Below are positions 9,079-18,973 of a stretch of DNA of 64,000 nucleotides, piece after piece; within the stretch, counting starts at the first letter, position 1; each line of letters starts with the position of its first letter. A program made the position numbers and the translations under genes. The notes below the pieces were generated by a model. The model saw only the letters and a program-made list of their open reading frames with translations, searched no databases and was not told the origin of the DNA. Origin of the DNA: Pontibacter sp. E15-1 (GTDB lineage: Bacteria > Bacteroidota > Bacteroidia > Cytophagales > Hymenobacteraceae); NCBI RefSeq assembly GCF_022601975.1, contig NZ_JAKVIR010000031.1, positions 1-64,000 of the forward strand, in the 5' to 3' direction.

Positions 9079-9120
9079 AAAAGCCTCCTGGCCAGTATGG
9101 CCAGGAGGCTTTTGCTTTTT
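9079..9120 (+). terminator. ndk terminator
   Basis: 15-bp perfect arms (9079-9093 and 9099-9113), 5-nt loop, followed by a T-rich tract: a textbook intrinsic terminator. Confidence 0.9.
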
Positions 9121-9140
9121 TATGCCTTTTGCCAAAACAA

Positions 9141-9172
9141 CGGCGGCCAGCACCCTAAGATGCTGGCCGCCG
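9141..9172 (-). terminator. Terminator of the LysM gene
   Basis: 12-bp perfect GC-rich arms (9141-9152 and 9161-9172) with an 8-nt loop. On the minus strand the stem runs into a T-rich stretch, about 20 bp past the LysM stop codon. Confidence 0.7.
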
Positions 9173-9191
9173 CTGTTCTGCCGGAGCGCGA

Positions 9192-9515
9192 CTACTTTCG
9201 CGGAATCACGAAACGCTGGCCCGGATGAATCAGGTCGGCGTTCGGGCCGATCAGTTCTTTGTTTGCCTCATATATGCGCTTCCAGTCGTTTGCGTCGCCG
9301 TAGTGCTGCTTGGCTATTTTAGAGAGCGAGTCGCCGCTTTTCACGGTATAAATGTCCTGGTCGGGCATCGCGGTTGCCGCCTTGTTGGGTTCGCTCTTGT
9401 TCAGAAACGTGTGGTCAGAATTTCCCGGTGTGGTTGCCTTTTGTGTGCTTTTTGGCGCAGCGGCAGGTTTCGCCGGTTCTTCCTTCCCTTTTTTAAAGAA
9501 ATCCATCAGTCCCAT
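9192..9515 (-). CDS. LysM-domain protein
   Basis: 107 aa. The first ~50 residues are a Lys/Ala/Pro-rich low-complexity linker without a clear signal peptide (starts MGLMDFFKKG). The last ~52 residues are one LysM domain (YTVKSGDSLSKIAKQHYG ... HPGQRFVIPRK), which binds peptidoglycan or chitin-like glycans. The overall shape resembles small YgaU/Kbp-like LysM proteins, which can be cytoplasmic or periplasmic. It is divergent from the lipoprotein gene at 9720, with a perfect inverted repeat between them. Confidence 0.85.
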   Translation of the reverse strand: MGLMDFFKKGKEEPAKPAAAPKSTQKATTPGNSDHTFLNKSEPNKAATAMPDQDIYTVKSGDSLSKIAKQHYGDANDWKRIYEANKELIGPNADLIHPGQRFVIPRK

Positions 9516-9618
9516 AGCTCTATGTCGTTTAGTTTAGAAGTCAAATGTTAGGTATACAGCGAGTTACTGTTATTTTAGGTATAACCGCTTAGGTAAGTTA
9601 CGCCAAATGAGGCGGTTA

Positions 9619-9667
9619 GTTGCTTACGGTCTTTGGCAACTGCTAGTTGCCAAAGACCGTAAGCAAC
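9619..9667. repeat. Perfect 23-bp inverted repeat in a divergent gap
   Basis: Arms 9619-9641 and 9645-9667 are exact reverse complements with a 3-nt loop. It lies between two divergent genes (LysM, start 9515; lipoprotein, start 9720), where no terminator is needed. Confidence 0.85.
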
Positions 9668-9719
9668 CTACATGCATTTACAGGCACTTAGCTGATGCAC
9701 CTATATAAACGATAAGACG

Positions 9720-10145
9720 ATGAAAAAAACACAGAGAATGAACCACCTCAAGCATACATTGCATGCCGTGCTGGTGCTGCTTTTTGTGGTAACGCTGGCG
9801 AGTTGCGGCGGCGAAGACAAAGTAGGCACCGAAAACATGATTTCCGGGCCGACCAGCAAAACCTGGGTTGCCGATAAAGAGCTGAACGCCGCAGGCGACA
9901 AGGAGAAGCTGTCGTCGGCTGAGAAAGATCAAACGATGCAGTTTTATGCGGATGGCCGCTTCGCGATGGGCGGTGGCGGGTCGCTGCAAACCGGCACCTG
10001 GACGTTTGACCAAGCCGCCAAACGCATTTCCCTACAGATGGAGGGGAGCGATATGACGGAGAGCTTTGAAGTGACAAAACTTACGGAAGACAAGATTCAC
10101 CTGAAGGCCCCGGACGGCTCTGTGATGCAACTGGAAACGAAGTAG
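9720..10145 (+). CDS. Small lipoprotein, lipocalin-like
   Basis: 141 aa. Signal peptide with lipobox TLASC (C29), so likely membrane-anchored. The mature part is predicted all-beta: SKTWVADKELNAAGD, DQTMQFYADGRFAMGGGGS, GTWTFDQAAKRISLQM, ESFEVTKLTEDKIHLKAPDG. This pattern of short strands resembles the lipocalin-like DUFs of Bacteroidetes (DUF4923/DUF5004 style), but I cannot assign a family firmly. Function unknown. Confidence 0.8.
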   Translation: MKKTQRMNHLKHTLHAVLVLLFVVTLASCGGEDKVGTENMISGPTSKTWVADKELNAAGDKEKLSSAEKDQTMQFYADGRFAMGGGGSLQTGTWTFDQAAKRISLQMEGSDMTESFEVTKLTEDKIHLKAPDGSVMQLETK

Positions 10146-10195
10146 CAACTCTTTTCCCTGCTTGGAGTATAGCAGGGTAAGGTTTCGATTTTTAG

Positions 10196-10235
10196 GCGGC
10201 AGTCTGCGGTAAAGCAGGCTGCCGCTTTATTTTTG
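10196..10235 (+). terminator. Terminator after the small lipoprotein
   Basis: 12-bp arms (10196-10207 and 10214-10225, one G-U) followed by TTTATTTTT. It abuts the stop codon of the convergent MFS gene at 10227. A smaller hairpin (10157-10178) precedes it. Confidence 0.8.
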
Positions 10236-11408
10236 GAGCAGGGGCCGCATGGCCAGCAGTCCCGCCACTGGGCCCACCGCCAGGAACACGAAAACACTGT
10301 GCGGGGCCATAAACGTGAGCAGGTGGCCAAGCAACTGGATGCTGCCAATGGTGATGGCAAAACCGAGCGAGGTAACCACTGTAAGCGCCGTGCCTACCAG
10401 CTGTGGAGGGGCCGTTCTAGCCGTAAGTGCCGAGAATTGCGGCGAGTCGCCGGCCACCACCACGCCCCAGAAGAGCAGAAAAGGCAGCAGTAGGGCAGGC
10501 TCCTGCAGCACCCACACCGACAACACACAGCAAACCCCCGACAGCAGCAGCTGCACAAACGCCACCCGCCCGCTTCCCCAGCGCTGCGACAGGTATCCGC
10601 CCGAAATACAGCCCACGGCACCGGCTGCAATCACATAAAAGCTATACACCGACAGCTGCCCCTGCGAGGTGCCCGGCAGCACATGCGCCAGCACATAAGG
10701 CACAAATGCCCAGAAGGCATATAGCTCCCACATGTGCCCGAAATAGCCAAAGGCGGCGGCCCGTAGCTCTCGCACCCGAAATATTTCCAGGATATTGCCC
10801 ACCCTGAACGTTGCGCCTTTGGCCATGTAGGGTCCGTCGGGCACCAACACATACATCAGCACGCCGCCAAGGGCTGCCAACGCGCTGACTCCCAACAGCA
10901 TGCTTTGCCACGGCAACGAGGCACCCAGGCCGCGCAGCAGGTGCGGGAAGGCAGTGCCCAGCACCAGTGCGCCCACCAGGTAGCCAATGGCTTTTCCCAG
11001 CTTGCCGCTATACCAGCTGGCGGCTATTTTCATACCCACCGGGTAGATGCCCGCCAGCAGAAAGCCCGTGATGCCGCGCAGCACAAGCACACCTGCCACA
11101 CTGGTAGCCGAAAAAAGCACCAGGGCGTTGGCTGCAGCGCCCAGCAGCGCGCACAGCAGAAACAGCAGCCTTGGCGACACACGGTCGGCTAGCGCGAGGA
11201 AGGCGAAGCACAACGTGCCGAGGATGAAGCCCAACTGCACCGCCGACGTAAGCAGCGCAAACGCGCCCTCCTGCAGTTGCAGCGATGCCTGCAGCTCGGG
11301 CAGTACCGCATTGCCCGCAAACCACAGCGAGGTGCCGGCAAACTGCGAAAAAACAATGGTGGGCAGGATACGGGCGGGGGCTGGCGCAAGCGTGGCAGTT
11401 TGTGGCAT
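10227..11408 (-). CDS. MFS transporter
   Basis: 393 aa with about 12 hydrophobic segments, typical of the major facilitator superfamily. The first half carries RVSPRLLFLLCALLG in the loop 2-3 position where the MFS signature sits and RGITGFLLAGIYPVGMK in TM4-5, as in CynX/NimT-like carriers. Substrate cannot be read from the sequence. It is a single gene on the minus strand, about 130 bp away from the alpha/beta hydrolase gene on the same strand. Confidence 0.9.
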   Translation of the reverse strand: MPQTATLAPAPARILPTIVFSQFAGTSLWFAGNAVLPELQASLQLQEGAFALLTSAVQLGFILGTLCFAFLALADRVSPRLLFLLCALLGAAANALVLFSATSVAGVLVLRGITGFLLAGIYPVGMKIAASWYSGKLGKAIGYLVGALVLGTAFPHLLRGLGASLPWQSMLLGVSALAALGGVLMYVLVPDGPYMAKGATFRVGNILEIFRVRELRAAAFGYFGHMWELYAFWAFVPYVLAHVLPGTSQGQLSVYSFYVIAAGAVGCISGGYLSQRWGSGRVAFVQLLLSGVCCVLSVWVLQEPALLLPFLLFWGVVVAGDSPQFSALTARTAPPQLVGTALTVVTSLGFAITIGSIQLLGHLLTFMAPHSVFVFLAVGPVAGLLAMRPLLQK

Positions 11409-11535
11409 GAGGGATTTAGCGGAGTTTAGAGAACTGAAGCATCAGAAAGTGGGAGGGCCGAAACCCAGGAATGGCAAGGGGTATAAATCGTAACAGGCGA
11501 TCTATATGACTTTCATGATTTCTTTTGCGGAATGA

Positions 11536-12309
11536 TTATCCGAAAATAGTTTCTGCATATTTTTCCAGAGCTTTTCGGGTTTCATAGCTACGTTCAAACA
11601 TACCCATGTGGCCGGTTTTGGCAAGAAAGCAAACCATGCTGTTGGCAGGCAGGTGGCATTGCTCCAGTGCTTTGTCAAGCGGCACGGCGGCATCGTCTTT
11701 CCCGAAGATAAAGAGTACAGGATACCTTGATTCCCGCAACACATGGGTGCGGTCCGGGCGGTCGCGCATGGCAGCCAGGGCACCTATGACCGATGCCTTT
11801 GGCGTCAGACGGCCGATTTCCTTCAGCGCGGCTATTTCTGTTTTCAACCGGTCACGGTTTTCGCGGAAGAAGAGCGGCTCCACAAACGGGTTGATGAAGT
11901 TCGCTACGCCATGGCGCTCCACATAGGAAATGGTTTTGTCGCGATTTTCCTTTTTCTCGTCGGTATCGGGCAGGGCCGAGGAATGGAAGAGGCAAAGGCC
12001 CTGTAGCATACCGCCGTACTTTGCGGCAAAAGCCAGGCTCACGTAGCCCCCCATCGAGTGGCCAACCAGAATGCACTTTTTTATACCCAGCTCCTTTAAC
12101 TGGCGCATCACGTCCTCAACCTGACTCTCCATACCTAGGTCGTCGCTGAGGAGGGTGTTGTCGCCGTGGCCGGGCAAGTCCAGTGCCACGGTCCGGAACT
12201 GCTGCTGCAGCGGCTTCATAAACTCGGCCCATACCTGTTTGCTCTCACAGAAGCCGTGCAGGAAAACCAGGGCATCGCCGGAACCGGCATCTATATATGT
12301 TTTCGCCAT
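11536..12309 (-). CDS. Alpha/beta hydrolase
   Basis: 257 aa, no signal peptide. Oxyanion-hole motif FLHGFCESKQVW near 17-28. Nucleophile elbow GHSMGGYVSLAFA (Ser about residue 103). The acid and histidine are probably in FGKDDAAVPL and KTGHMGMFE. Length and motifs fit MhpC/BioH-type esterases or hydrolases. The substrate is unknown and the neighbours give no hint. The name bioH would be over-reading. Confidence 0.9.
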   Translation of the reverse strand: MAKTYIDAGSGDALVFLHGFCESKQVWAEFMKPLQQQFRTVALDLPGHGDNTLLSDDLGMESQVEDVMRQLKELGIKKCILVGHSMGGYVSLAFAAKYGGMLQGLCLFHSSALPDTDEKKENRDKTISYVERHGVANFINPFVEPLFFRENRDRLKTEIAALKEIGRLTPKASVIGALAAMRDRPDRTHVLRESRYPVLFIFGKDDAAVPLDKALEQCHLPANSMVCFLAKTGHMGMFERSYETRKALEKYAETIFG

Positions 12310-12315
12310 TTCGTC

Positions 12316-12450
12316 TGAGTCAGGATGTATAGGGTTTTAGGATAATCAGTATAAAGTAACAAATCTAATTATACCTTATCATACCTTCCGCTGTTGCTGT
12401 CTGCCCAAAAGTAATCCCACCAATCCTAAAATCCAGTACATCCTGACTCA
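12316..12450. repeat. Imperfect inverted repeat, possible small mobile repeat
   Basis: 28-bp arms (12316-12343 and 12423-12450), identical at 25 of 28 positions as reverse complements, separated by 79 bp. They contain the words GAGTCAGGATGTA and TTTTAGGAT. No coding sequence inside. Confidence 0.7.
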
Positions 12451-12456
12451 TACAAC

Positions 12457-12500
12457 AAAAAAAGCCTCACACGTTTCGGAACGCAGTGAGGCTTTTTCTT
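12457..12500 (-). terminator. dxs terminator
   Basis: Stem GCCTCAC/GTGAGGC extended by A/T pairs on both sides. On the minus strand the stem is followed by a run of seven T, about 20 bp after the dxs stop codon. Confidence 0.85.
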
Positions 12501-12518
12501 TCAGGTTTATGACCAACT

Positions 12519-14435
12519 CTATACCTTCACCGGCACACCCAGCAGTTCGCGTACCGTGTTTTCGATGTCGGATGGGGCAAAGCCGGCTTCTTTGTGCAGC
12601 TCCAGCTGAGAGCCGTGCTCAAAAATCGTGTCGGGTATACCCAGGCGCTTAACCTGCGCAGTATAGCCGTTGTCTACCATAAACTCGAGCACGGCACTTC
12701 CGAAACCGCCCTGCAGGCAGCCGTCTTCCACCGTGATCACTTTGTTGTATTTGCTGAAGACATGGTGCAAGAGTTCCGCGTCGAGCGGCTTGGCAAAGCG
12801 CATGTCGTAGTGGCCTGGGGTTATGCCGTCATAGCGCAGCTTCTTGCACACATCCACGGCATAATTGCCGATATGGCCGAAGGTTAAAATAGCGACTTCC
12901 TCGCCTTCCTGCACGGTGCGGCCTTTGCCTATCTCAATCGCCTCCAGCGGGGTGCGCCAGTTCGGCATCACGCCCTCACCGCGCGGGTAGCGGATGGTAA
13001 AGGGGCCTGCGCCATCCTGTGTGGCGGTATACATGAGGTTGCGCAGTTCCTGCTCGTTCATCGGGGCCGACACCACCATGTTCGGGATGCAGCGCATGTA
13101 GGCAATGTCGTAGGCGCCGTGGTGTGTGGGGCCGTCGGCACCGGCAAACCCGGCACGGTCGAGGCAGAAAACCACGGGTAGGTTCTGGAGGCACACATCG
13201 TGCACCACCTGATCGTAGCCGCGTTGCATAAAAGTGCTGTAGATGTTACAGAACGGAATCAGGCCCTGCGTGGCGAGGCCGGCAGAGAAGGTAACCGCAT
13301 GCTGCTCGGCAATGCCCACGTCAAAGGCACGGTCGGGCATGGCTTTCATCATGATATTGAGCGAGCAGCCGGACGGCATGGCGGGCGTTACGCCCATGAT
13401 CTTTGGATTCTGCTCGGCCAGCTCCACAATGGTATGGCCAAACACATCCTGGTACTTGGGCGGCTGCGGCTGGTCATAATGCTTCTTATAAATCTCGCCG
13501 GTAATCTTATCGAACAAACCCGGCGCGTGCCACTTGGTCTGGTCTTTTTCGGCGAGGTCGAAGCCTTTGCCCTTGGTGGTGAGGCAATGCAATATTTTTG
13601 GGCCGGGGATATGCTTGAGGTCTTCCATCACCGACACCAGGTGGTCGATGTCGTGGCCGTCTATCGGGCCGAAGTAGCGGAAATTGAGGCCTTCGAAGAG
13701 GTTGCTCTGCTTCAAGATAGCCGCCTTCACACCGCTCTCGATCTTGGAAACGATCTGGCGCGCGTCGGGGCCAAACTTGCTGATCTTGCCCAGGATCTTC
13801 CATACCTCGTCGCGCATCTTGTTGTAGGTGCGGGAGGTGGTGATGTCGGTGAGGTATTCTTTCAGCGCGCCCACGTTCGGGTCGATGCTCATGCAATTGT
13901 CGTTGAGCACCACCAGCAGGTTGGCATTTGCCACGCCGCCATGGTTCAGGGCCTCAAAGGCCATTCCGCCCGTCATGGCACCGTCGCCGATCACGGCAAT
14001 GTGCTGGCGCTTCCCCTCGCCTTTGTACTTAGAGGCAACAGCCATACCCAGTGCCGCCGAGATGGAGGTGCTGGAGTGGCCCACGCCAAAGGTATCGTAC
14101 TCGCTTTCTTTTCTTTTCGGGAACCCGGAGATGCCGCCGTACTTGCGGTTGGTATGGAAAATGTCGCGGCGGCCAGTCAGGATCTTGTGCCCGTAAGCCT
14201 GGTGCCCCACATCCCATACCAGTTGGTCGTAAGGGGTGTTAAAGACATAGTGCAACGCAGTCGTCAGTTCCACCACGCCAAGGCTGGCACCGAAGTGGCC
14301 ACCGTGTATCGAAACGACATCGATGATATACTGCCTCAGTTCCTGGCATACCTGCAACAGTTGGGCCTCCTTCAGCTTCCGAAGGTCGGCAGGTGTGTTG
14401 ATAGAGGCCAGTAGCTCTCCGGGTTGAATAATCAT
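12519..14435 (-). CDS. dxs: 1-deoxy-D-xylulose-5-phosphate synthase
   Basis: 638 aa. Condenses pyruvate and glyceraldehyde-3-phosphate to DXP, the first step of the MEP isoprenoid pathway; TPP and Mg dependent. The N-terminal TPP-binding part has GDGAMTGGMAFEALNHGG and the HHS-type segment HSSTSISAALGMA. The transketolase-like pyrimidine domain has AEQHAVTFSAGLA, and the C-terminal domain starts near GKGRTVQEGEEVAILTFG. Full family length. Single gene with its own terminator. MEP-pathway partners are not in the window. Confidence 0.97.
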   Translation of the reverse strand: MIIQPGELLASINTPADLRKLKEAQLLQVCQELRQYIIDVVSIHGGHFGASLGVVELTTALHYVFNTPYDQLVWDVGHQAYGHKILTGRRDIFHTNRKYGGISGFPKRKESEYDTFGVGHSSTSISAALGMAVASKYKGEGKRQHIAVIGDGAMTGGMAFEALNHGGVANANLLVVLNDNCMSIDPNVGALKEYLTDITTSRTYNKMRDEVWKILGKISKFGPDARQIVSKIESGVKAAILKQSNLFEGLNFRYFGPIDGHDIDHLVSVMEDLKHIPGPKILHCLTTKGKGFDLAEKDQTKWHAPGLFDKITGEIYKKHYDQPQPPKYQDVFGHTIVELAEQNPKIMGVTPAMPSGCSLNIMMKAMPDRAFDVGIAEQHAVTFSAGLATQGLIPFCNIYSTFMQRGYDQVVHDVCLQNLPVVFCLDRAGFAGADGPTHHGAYDIAYMRCIPNMVVSAPMNEQELRNLMYTATQDGAGPFTIRYPRGEGVMPNWRTPLEAIEIGKGRTVQEGEEVAILTFGHIGNYAVDVCKKLRYDGITPGHYDMRFAKPLDAELLHHVFSKYNKVITVEDGCLQGGFGSAVLEFMVDNGYTAQVKRLGIPDTIFEHGSQLELHKEAGFAPSDIENTVRELLGVPVKV

Positions 14436-14845
14436 AGAATTGTCTTTTATAGACCTCTAACAAAATAACTTAGCGAAAGTTCGGCAGGGCCGGGGGCCTG
14501 CACGCGCAGCTAACGGGTAAAGTTAATAAATTAAAATAACACCAGCCGTCTTCCGGGTCGTTCTGTTGCATACGGAGCCGCAGTAGAAAAGTCAGGCCTT
14601 ATATATGGGTACTGTTATATATAATTTAGCGTACTTGCCAGGAGGCGCTCGACGCGAAGTTGCTGTCTGTGAATTGCACTGAATGCGGCTGGCCATACAG
14701 GTTTTGGGGCGAAGTGCCTGTACATAAGGAGGGTATGGCGGGGTGCTGCCTGGCCTGGCCCATTTGCGGCAAAGGTTCTGAACCATGCCTGTCCTGCTTT
14801 TGGTTGTACCAGCAAGCGACATAGCAGGCATGTGCCGAAAATCCT
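14436..14845. other. Intergenic region between dxs and scpA
   Basis: About 460 bp between divergent genes (to 14896). I see no convincing coding sequence: the short minus-strand frame at 14592-14831 has no recognisable protein features. It should hold the dxs promoter and the scpA promoter. Confidence 0.6.
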
Positions 14846-14853
14846 TAATTTTG
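14846..14853 (+). promoter_or_regulatory. -7 promoter element of scpA
   Basis: TAATTTTG fits TAnnTTTG, 43 bp before the GTG start of scpA. No clear -33 box at 19-21 bp. Confidence 0.5.
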
Positions 14854-14896
14854 TAGAACGCGCTGTGGCAGGCGCCTCATTTATAATGCTTAAAAG

Positions 14897-15670
14897 GTGA
14901 GTTTCGAGATTAAATTACCGTTGTTTGAAGGCCCCTTCGATTTGCTGCTCTTCTTTATCGAGCGCGACGAACTGGATATACATGATATTCCGATCTTCCA
15001 GATCACGAATGAGTTTCTGGGATATTTGCAACAACTGGAACAGCTTAACATAGAGGTGGCCAGTGATTTTATACTGGTGGCCGCCACGCTGATGCGCATC
15101 AAGGCCAAAATGCTGCTTCCGCGCGCCGACAAGGACGAGGAGGGCAACGAGATTGACCCGCGCGAGGAACTGGTGCAGCACCTGCTGGAGTATAAAAAGT
15201 ACAAGAGCGCCATTCCCGAACTCCTCCAGATGGAGGAGCAGCGCATGGCGCAGGAGAGCCGGGGCAACCTGCACGAGGAGCTGGAGCAGGTGGCCAAGGC
15301 AAACCACTTCGAGTACGAGTTGCAGGACCTGAGCCTGTATAAGCTGATGCGCGTGTTTGAGAAGGTGATGGTGCGCTACGACGAGGAGCAGAGCAAACCG
15401 AAGCACACCGTAATCTCGTACCCATACACCATCGAGGAGCAGCGCGACCTGATCCTGCGCATGGTGACGGAGCGCAGCCAGCTGGCCTTCTCGCAGCTGA
15501 TGGAGGCCTATCCCGAAAAGATTGGGATGATCTTTAACTTCCTGGCCATCCTCGACATGCTGCAGCTCAACCTGATCGGGGTGGAGGTGGGCGACGGCTT
15601 CAACGATTTCATCATTAAGGTGGCCGAGGGGCAGGCTACCCAGGTCACGCAGCTGCTGGTGGCGGAGTAG
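14897..15670 (+). CDS. scpA: Segregation and condensation protein A (kleisin)
   Basis: 257 aa. ScpA bridges SMC heads with ScpB in the chromosome-condensation complex. The N-terminal LPLFEGPFDLLLFFIERDELDI is the family hallmark, followed by the acidic middle region and a C-terminal winged helix. A GTG start is used: no ATG lies in frame before the conserved N-terminus. scpB is not adjacent. Confidence 0.95.
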   Translation: MSFEIKLPLFEGPFDLLLFFIERDELDIHDIPIFQITNEFLGYLQQLEQLNIEVASDFILVAATLMRIKAKMLLPRADKDEEGNEIDPREELVQHLLEYKKYKSAIPELLQMEEQRMAQESRGNLHEELEQVAKANHFEYELQDLSLYKLMRVFEKVMVRYDEEQSKPKHTVISYPYTIEEQRDLILRMVTERSQLAFSQLMEAYPEKIGMIFNFLAILDMLQLNLIGVEVGDGFNDFIIKVAEGQATQVTQLLVAE

Positions 15671-15792
15671 CTGCTCCTGCAGTATAAAGTGCCTGCCTGT
15701 GCCAACAGTTTGGCCTGATAATAGTTAAAAGCTTCATATGCCTGGTCGGAGCATCGCACGGCACGGCAGGCAGTAAAAGCCATTACACCCAC

Positions 15793-16854
15793 ATGGATCA
15801 GAACAAGAAGACAATTCTCAAGAGCTTTAGCCCGGTAAAAATACTGATACCGGTGCTGTTGGGGCTGGCGGCTACGGTGTGGCTTTTTATACGCGATGAC
15901 AAAGTGAGCGAGCTAAAGGGCATTGCCCACGCCAACGTGTGGTGGCTGCTGGCGGCCGTGGTGGTGCTGGTGGTGCGCGACGCCGGCTATATGTACCGCA
16001 TCCGCAGCCTCACCGACAAGTTCCTGACCTGGCGCAACAGCGTAGACGTGATCATGCTCTGGGAGTTCGCCTCGGCCATTACGCCCTCTGTGGTGGGCGG
16101 CACCACCATCGCCACCATCATCCTCAACAAGGAGGGTATCCCGCTGGGCAAGTCGCTGGCTTACGTCATGCTCACGGCGGTGCTCGACAACATGTTTTTC
16201 ATTGTGGCGGCCCCCATTGCCCTGCTGCTCACGCAGGGGCAGGTGTTCCCCACCTTCAACCTCGACCCTTCTGACGTGGGTAAGCTGCAGTCGGCGTTTT
16301 ACGTTAGCTACAGCCTGATTGCCGTGTATACCTTTGCTATGATCTATGCGCTGTTCGTGAAGCCGAGGGCCTTTAAGTGGTTGCTGCTGAAAGTGACCTC
16401 TATCCGTTTTTTGCGCAAGTGGCGCGTCAACGCGTTTCAGCACGGCAACGAGATCATGTGGGCATCGGAGCAGCTGAAGGGCAAAGGGTTCAACTACTGG
16501 GCTCGCGCCATCATCTCCACCATCTTTGTGTGGAGCGCCCGCTATTTCCTGCTCAACTGCCTCATCGCGGCCTTCGTGGACGTGAGCCTGGGCGAGCACA
16601 TGCTCATCTTTTCCCGCAACCTCATCTTCTGGATCGTGATGCTGATCGCCATCACGCCGGGCGGCGCGGGCATCGTGGAAATGGCCTTTCCGAGTTTCTT
16701 CGGCCTGTTTCTGGGCAGCTTTGCCAGCATCGTGGTGGTGCTGTACCGCCTGATCACCTATTACCCATACCTCGTCCTGGGCTCGGTCTTCCTGCCCAAA
16801 TGGATTGCCAAGGTGTTTGGCCGCTTCCCGCACAAAAATGAGGTGCGGGTATAA
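15793..16854 (+). CDS. Flippase-like integral membrane protein (LPG synthase TM-region family)
   Basis: 353 aa with about 8 hydrophobic segments. It matches the lysylphosphatidylglycerol-synthase transmembrane/UPF0104 (YbhN-like) family: WWLLAAVVVLVVRDAGYMYR, WEFASAITPSVVGGTT and ITPGGAGIVEMAF are characteristic. It lacks the C-terminal aminoacyl-transferase domain of MprF, so lipid transport or flipping rather than lipid aminoacylation is more likely. Substrate unknown. It follows scpA by 122 bp on the same strand. Confidence 0.88.
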   Translation: MDQNKKTILKSFSPVKILIPVLLGLAATVWLFIRDDKVSELKGIAHANVWWLLAAVVVLVVRDAGYMYRIRSLTDKFLTWRNSVDVIMLWEFASAITPSVVGGTTIATIILNKEGIPLGKSLAYVMLTAVLDNMFFIVAAPIALLLTQGQVFPTFNLDPSDVGKLQSAFYVSYSLIAVYTFAMIYALFVKPRAFKWLLLKVTSIRFLRKWRVNAFQHGNEIMWASEQLKGKGFNYWARAIISTIFVWSARYFLLNCLIAAFVDVSLGEHMLIFSRNLIFWIVMLIAITPGGAGIVEMAFPSFFGLFLGSFASIVVVLYRLITYYPYLVLGSVFLPKWIAKVFGRFPHKNEVRV

Positions 16855-16992
16855 AGGACACAAGTATCACGACATAAGACACAAGACTTTTTTAGATTTA
16901 AAGTGTTATGGTTTAGGTATTTGTGGTGTGGTTGAGGCTGGAAAAAGATGTAGTAAAGAAATTTTATCCTATCAGTAACAAGCAACAGTTTA

Positions 16993-17511
16993 ATGAATAG
17001 ATATATAGTGCCCCTCCTGGTGCTGCTGGCCCTGGCTAGTGGTTGCTCCGACAGCGATGACAAGTTTAACGAGAAATTGATGGCTGCCGTAACCGAGGGA
17101 GAGGTGGGGCCGCAAGGCTTTAAAACCATACAGCTGGCCGACCTGACAGACTTTGACTGGGAAACCATGTATTACTTTCAGCCCAACGAGGATTACAAAG
17201 CGATAAGCCATGCCATTGGCTTTAAGTGGACGGGCGACCCTGTGAAGCATGGATATCGGCGGTTGCTGTTCGTGAAGGGCGAGCAGGTGGTGTCGTATAC
17301 AGATTACGATTACGAGGAGCTGCCGCTGTTTGTCTATGGCTGCCAGGATGACAAATGGGTATACCCCAAAGGCCGCGCAGAGTTCGCCAGCTTTAAGTAT
17401 TGCAGCGGCACCGACAGCAGTGCGGTGTATGCCTTTATACCGGTGCGCTGCATCGGCAATATCCAGGAACTGATGGAGAACACTTGCCCCGAGGGAACTG
17501 AGGCAGAGTAA
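16993..17511 (+). CDS. Hypothetical lipoprotein
   Basis: 172 aa. Short signal peptide with lipobox ALASGC (C18). The mature protein is mixed alpha/beta with many aromatic residues and three later cysteines (in FVYGCQDDKW, FKYCSGTDSS and EHTCPEG-like context near the end). No family recognised. It has no obvious operon partner. The next 260 bp downstream hold a paired palindrome. Confidence 0.75.
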   Translation: MNRYIVPLLVLLALASGCSDSDDKFNEKLMAAVTEGEVGPQGFKTIQLADLTDFDWETMYYFQPNEDYKAISHAIGFKWTGDPVKHGYRRLLFVKGEQVVSYTDYDYEELPLFVYGCQDDKWVYPKGRAEFASFKYCSGTDSSAVYAFIPVRCIGNIQELMENTCPEGTEAE

Positions 17512-17560
17512 GTAGGATTGAGTACGTCGTGGGCTGCATGCCTTACATGCGTATACCCTT

Positions 17561-17715
17561 GTAGGGACAGGTCGCGACCTGTCCAATCGTTCCCGATCAA
17601 ACCATTCCTATTAAATTTCTCAGCATCAGGATTTTTGAATGGGACAGAATGTACGCCCCAGCACTATTCCTTTAGCTAAAGGCAAATGCGCGGACAGGTC
17701 ACGACCTGTCCCTAC
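17561..17715. repeat. REPIN-like pair of inverted palindromes
   Basis: Two 20-bp palindromes, GGACAGGTCGCGACCTGTCC (17565-17584) and the near-copy with CACG at its centre (17692-17711). Each carries a GTAGG extension on its outer side, so the two copies are in inverted orientation about 107 bp apart. This is the layout of a REPIN, a non-autonomous REP pair. No RAYT transposase is in the window. Confidence 0.75.
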
Positions 17716-17777
17716 GAAGTTATGGACTGAACCTCGGCTCTATGTGTGCCTCTTGTAAGCGCTCGGAAGTAAGAACT

Positions 17778-18814
<1,037 letters not shown>

Positions 18815-18909
18815 ATATACTGCAGATAAAATGCAGTCCAATATAGTGAATAGTTGTTTTATACTTTTATTGCTACTTCGAATTCTTAAACAAGAATAAT
18901 CCACCATAT

Positions 18910-18939
18910 AAAAAAGGGAGCCATACAGCTCCCTTTTTT
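18910..18939 (-). terminator. asd terminator
   Basis: 12-bp perfect arms (18910-18921 and 18928-18939) with A and T runs at the two ends. It lies 35 bp after the asd stop and insulates asd from mrr downstream. Confidence 0.9.
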
Positions 18940-18973
18940 ATTACATATAACTCTAACGTCCTGTGTCTAAAAC

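Noticed and set aside
13200-14414. 404-codon frame antisense to dxs
   Set aside because: It is a shadow of the dxs gene, with no family resemblance.
18815-18907. Longer N-terminus for the Mrr protein
   Set aside because: The extra residues overlap the asd terminator region and do not resemble the family.
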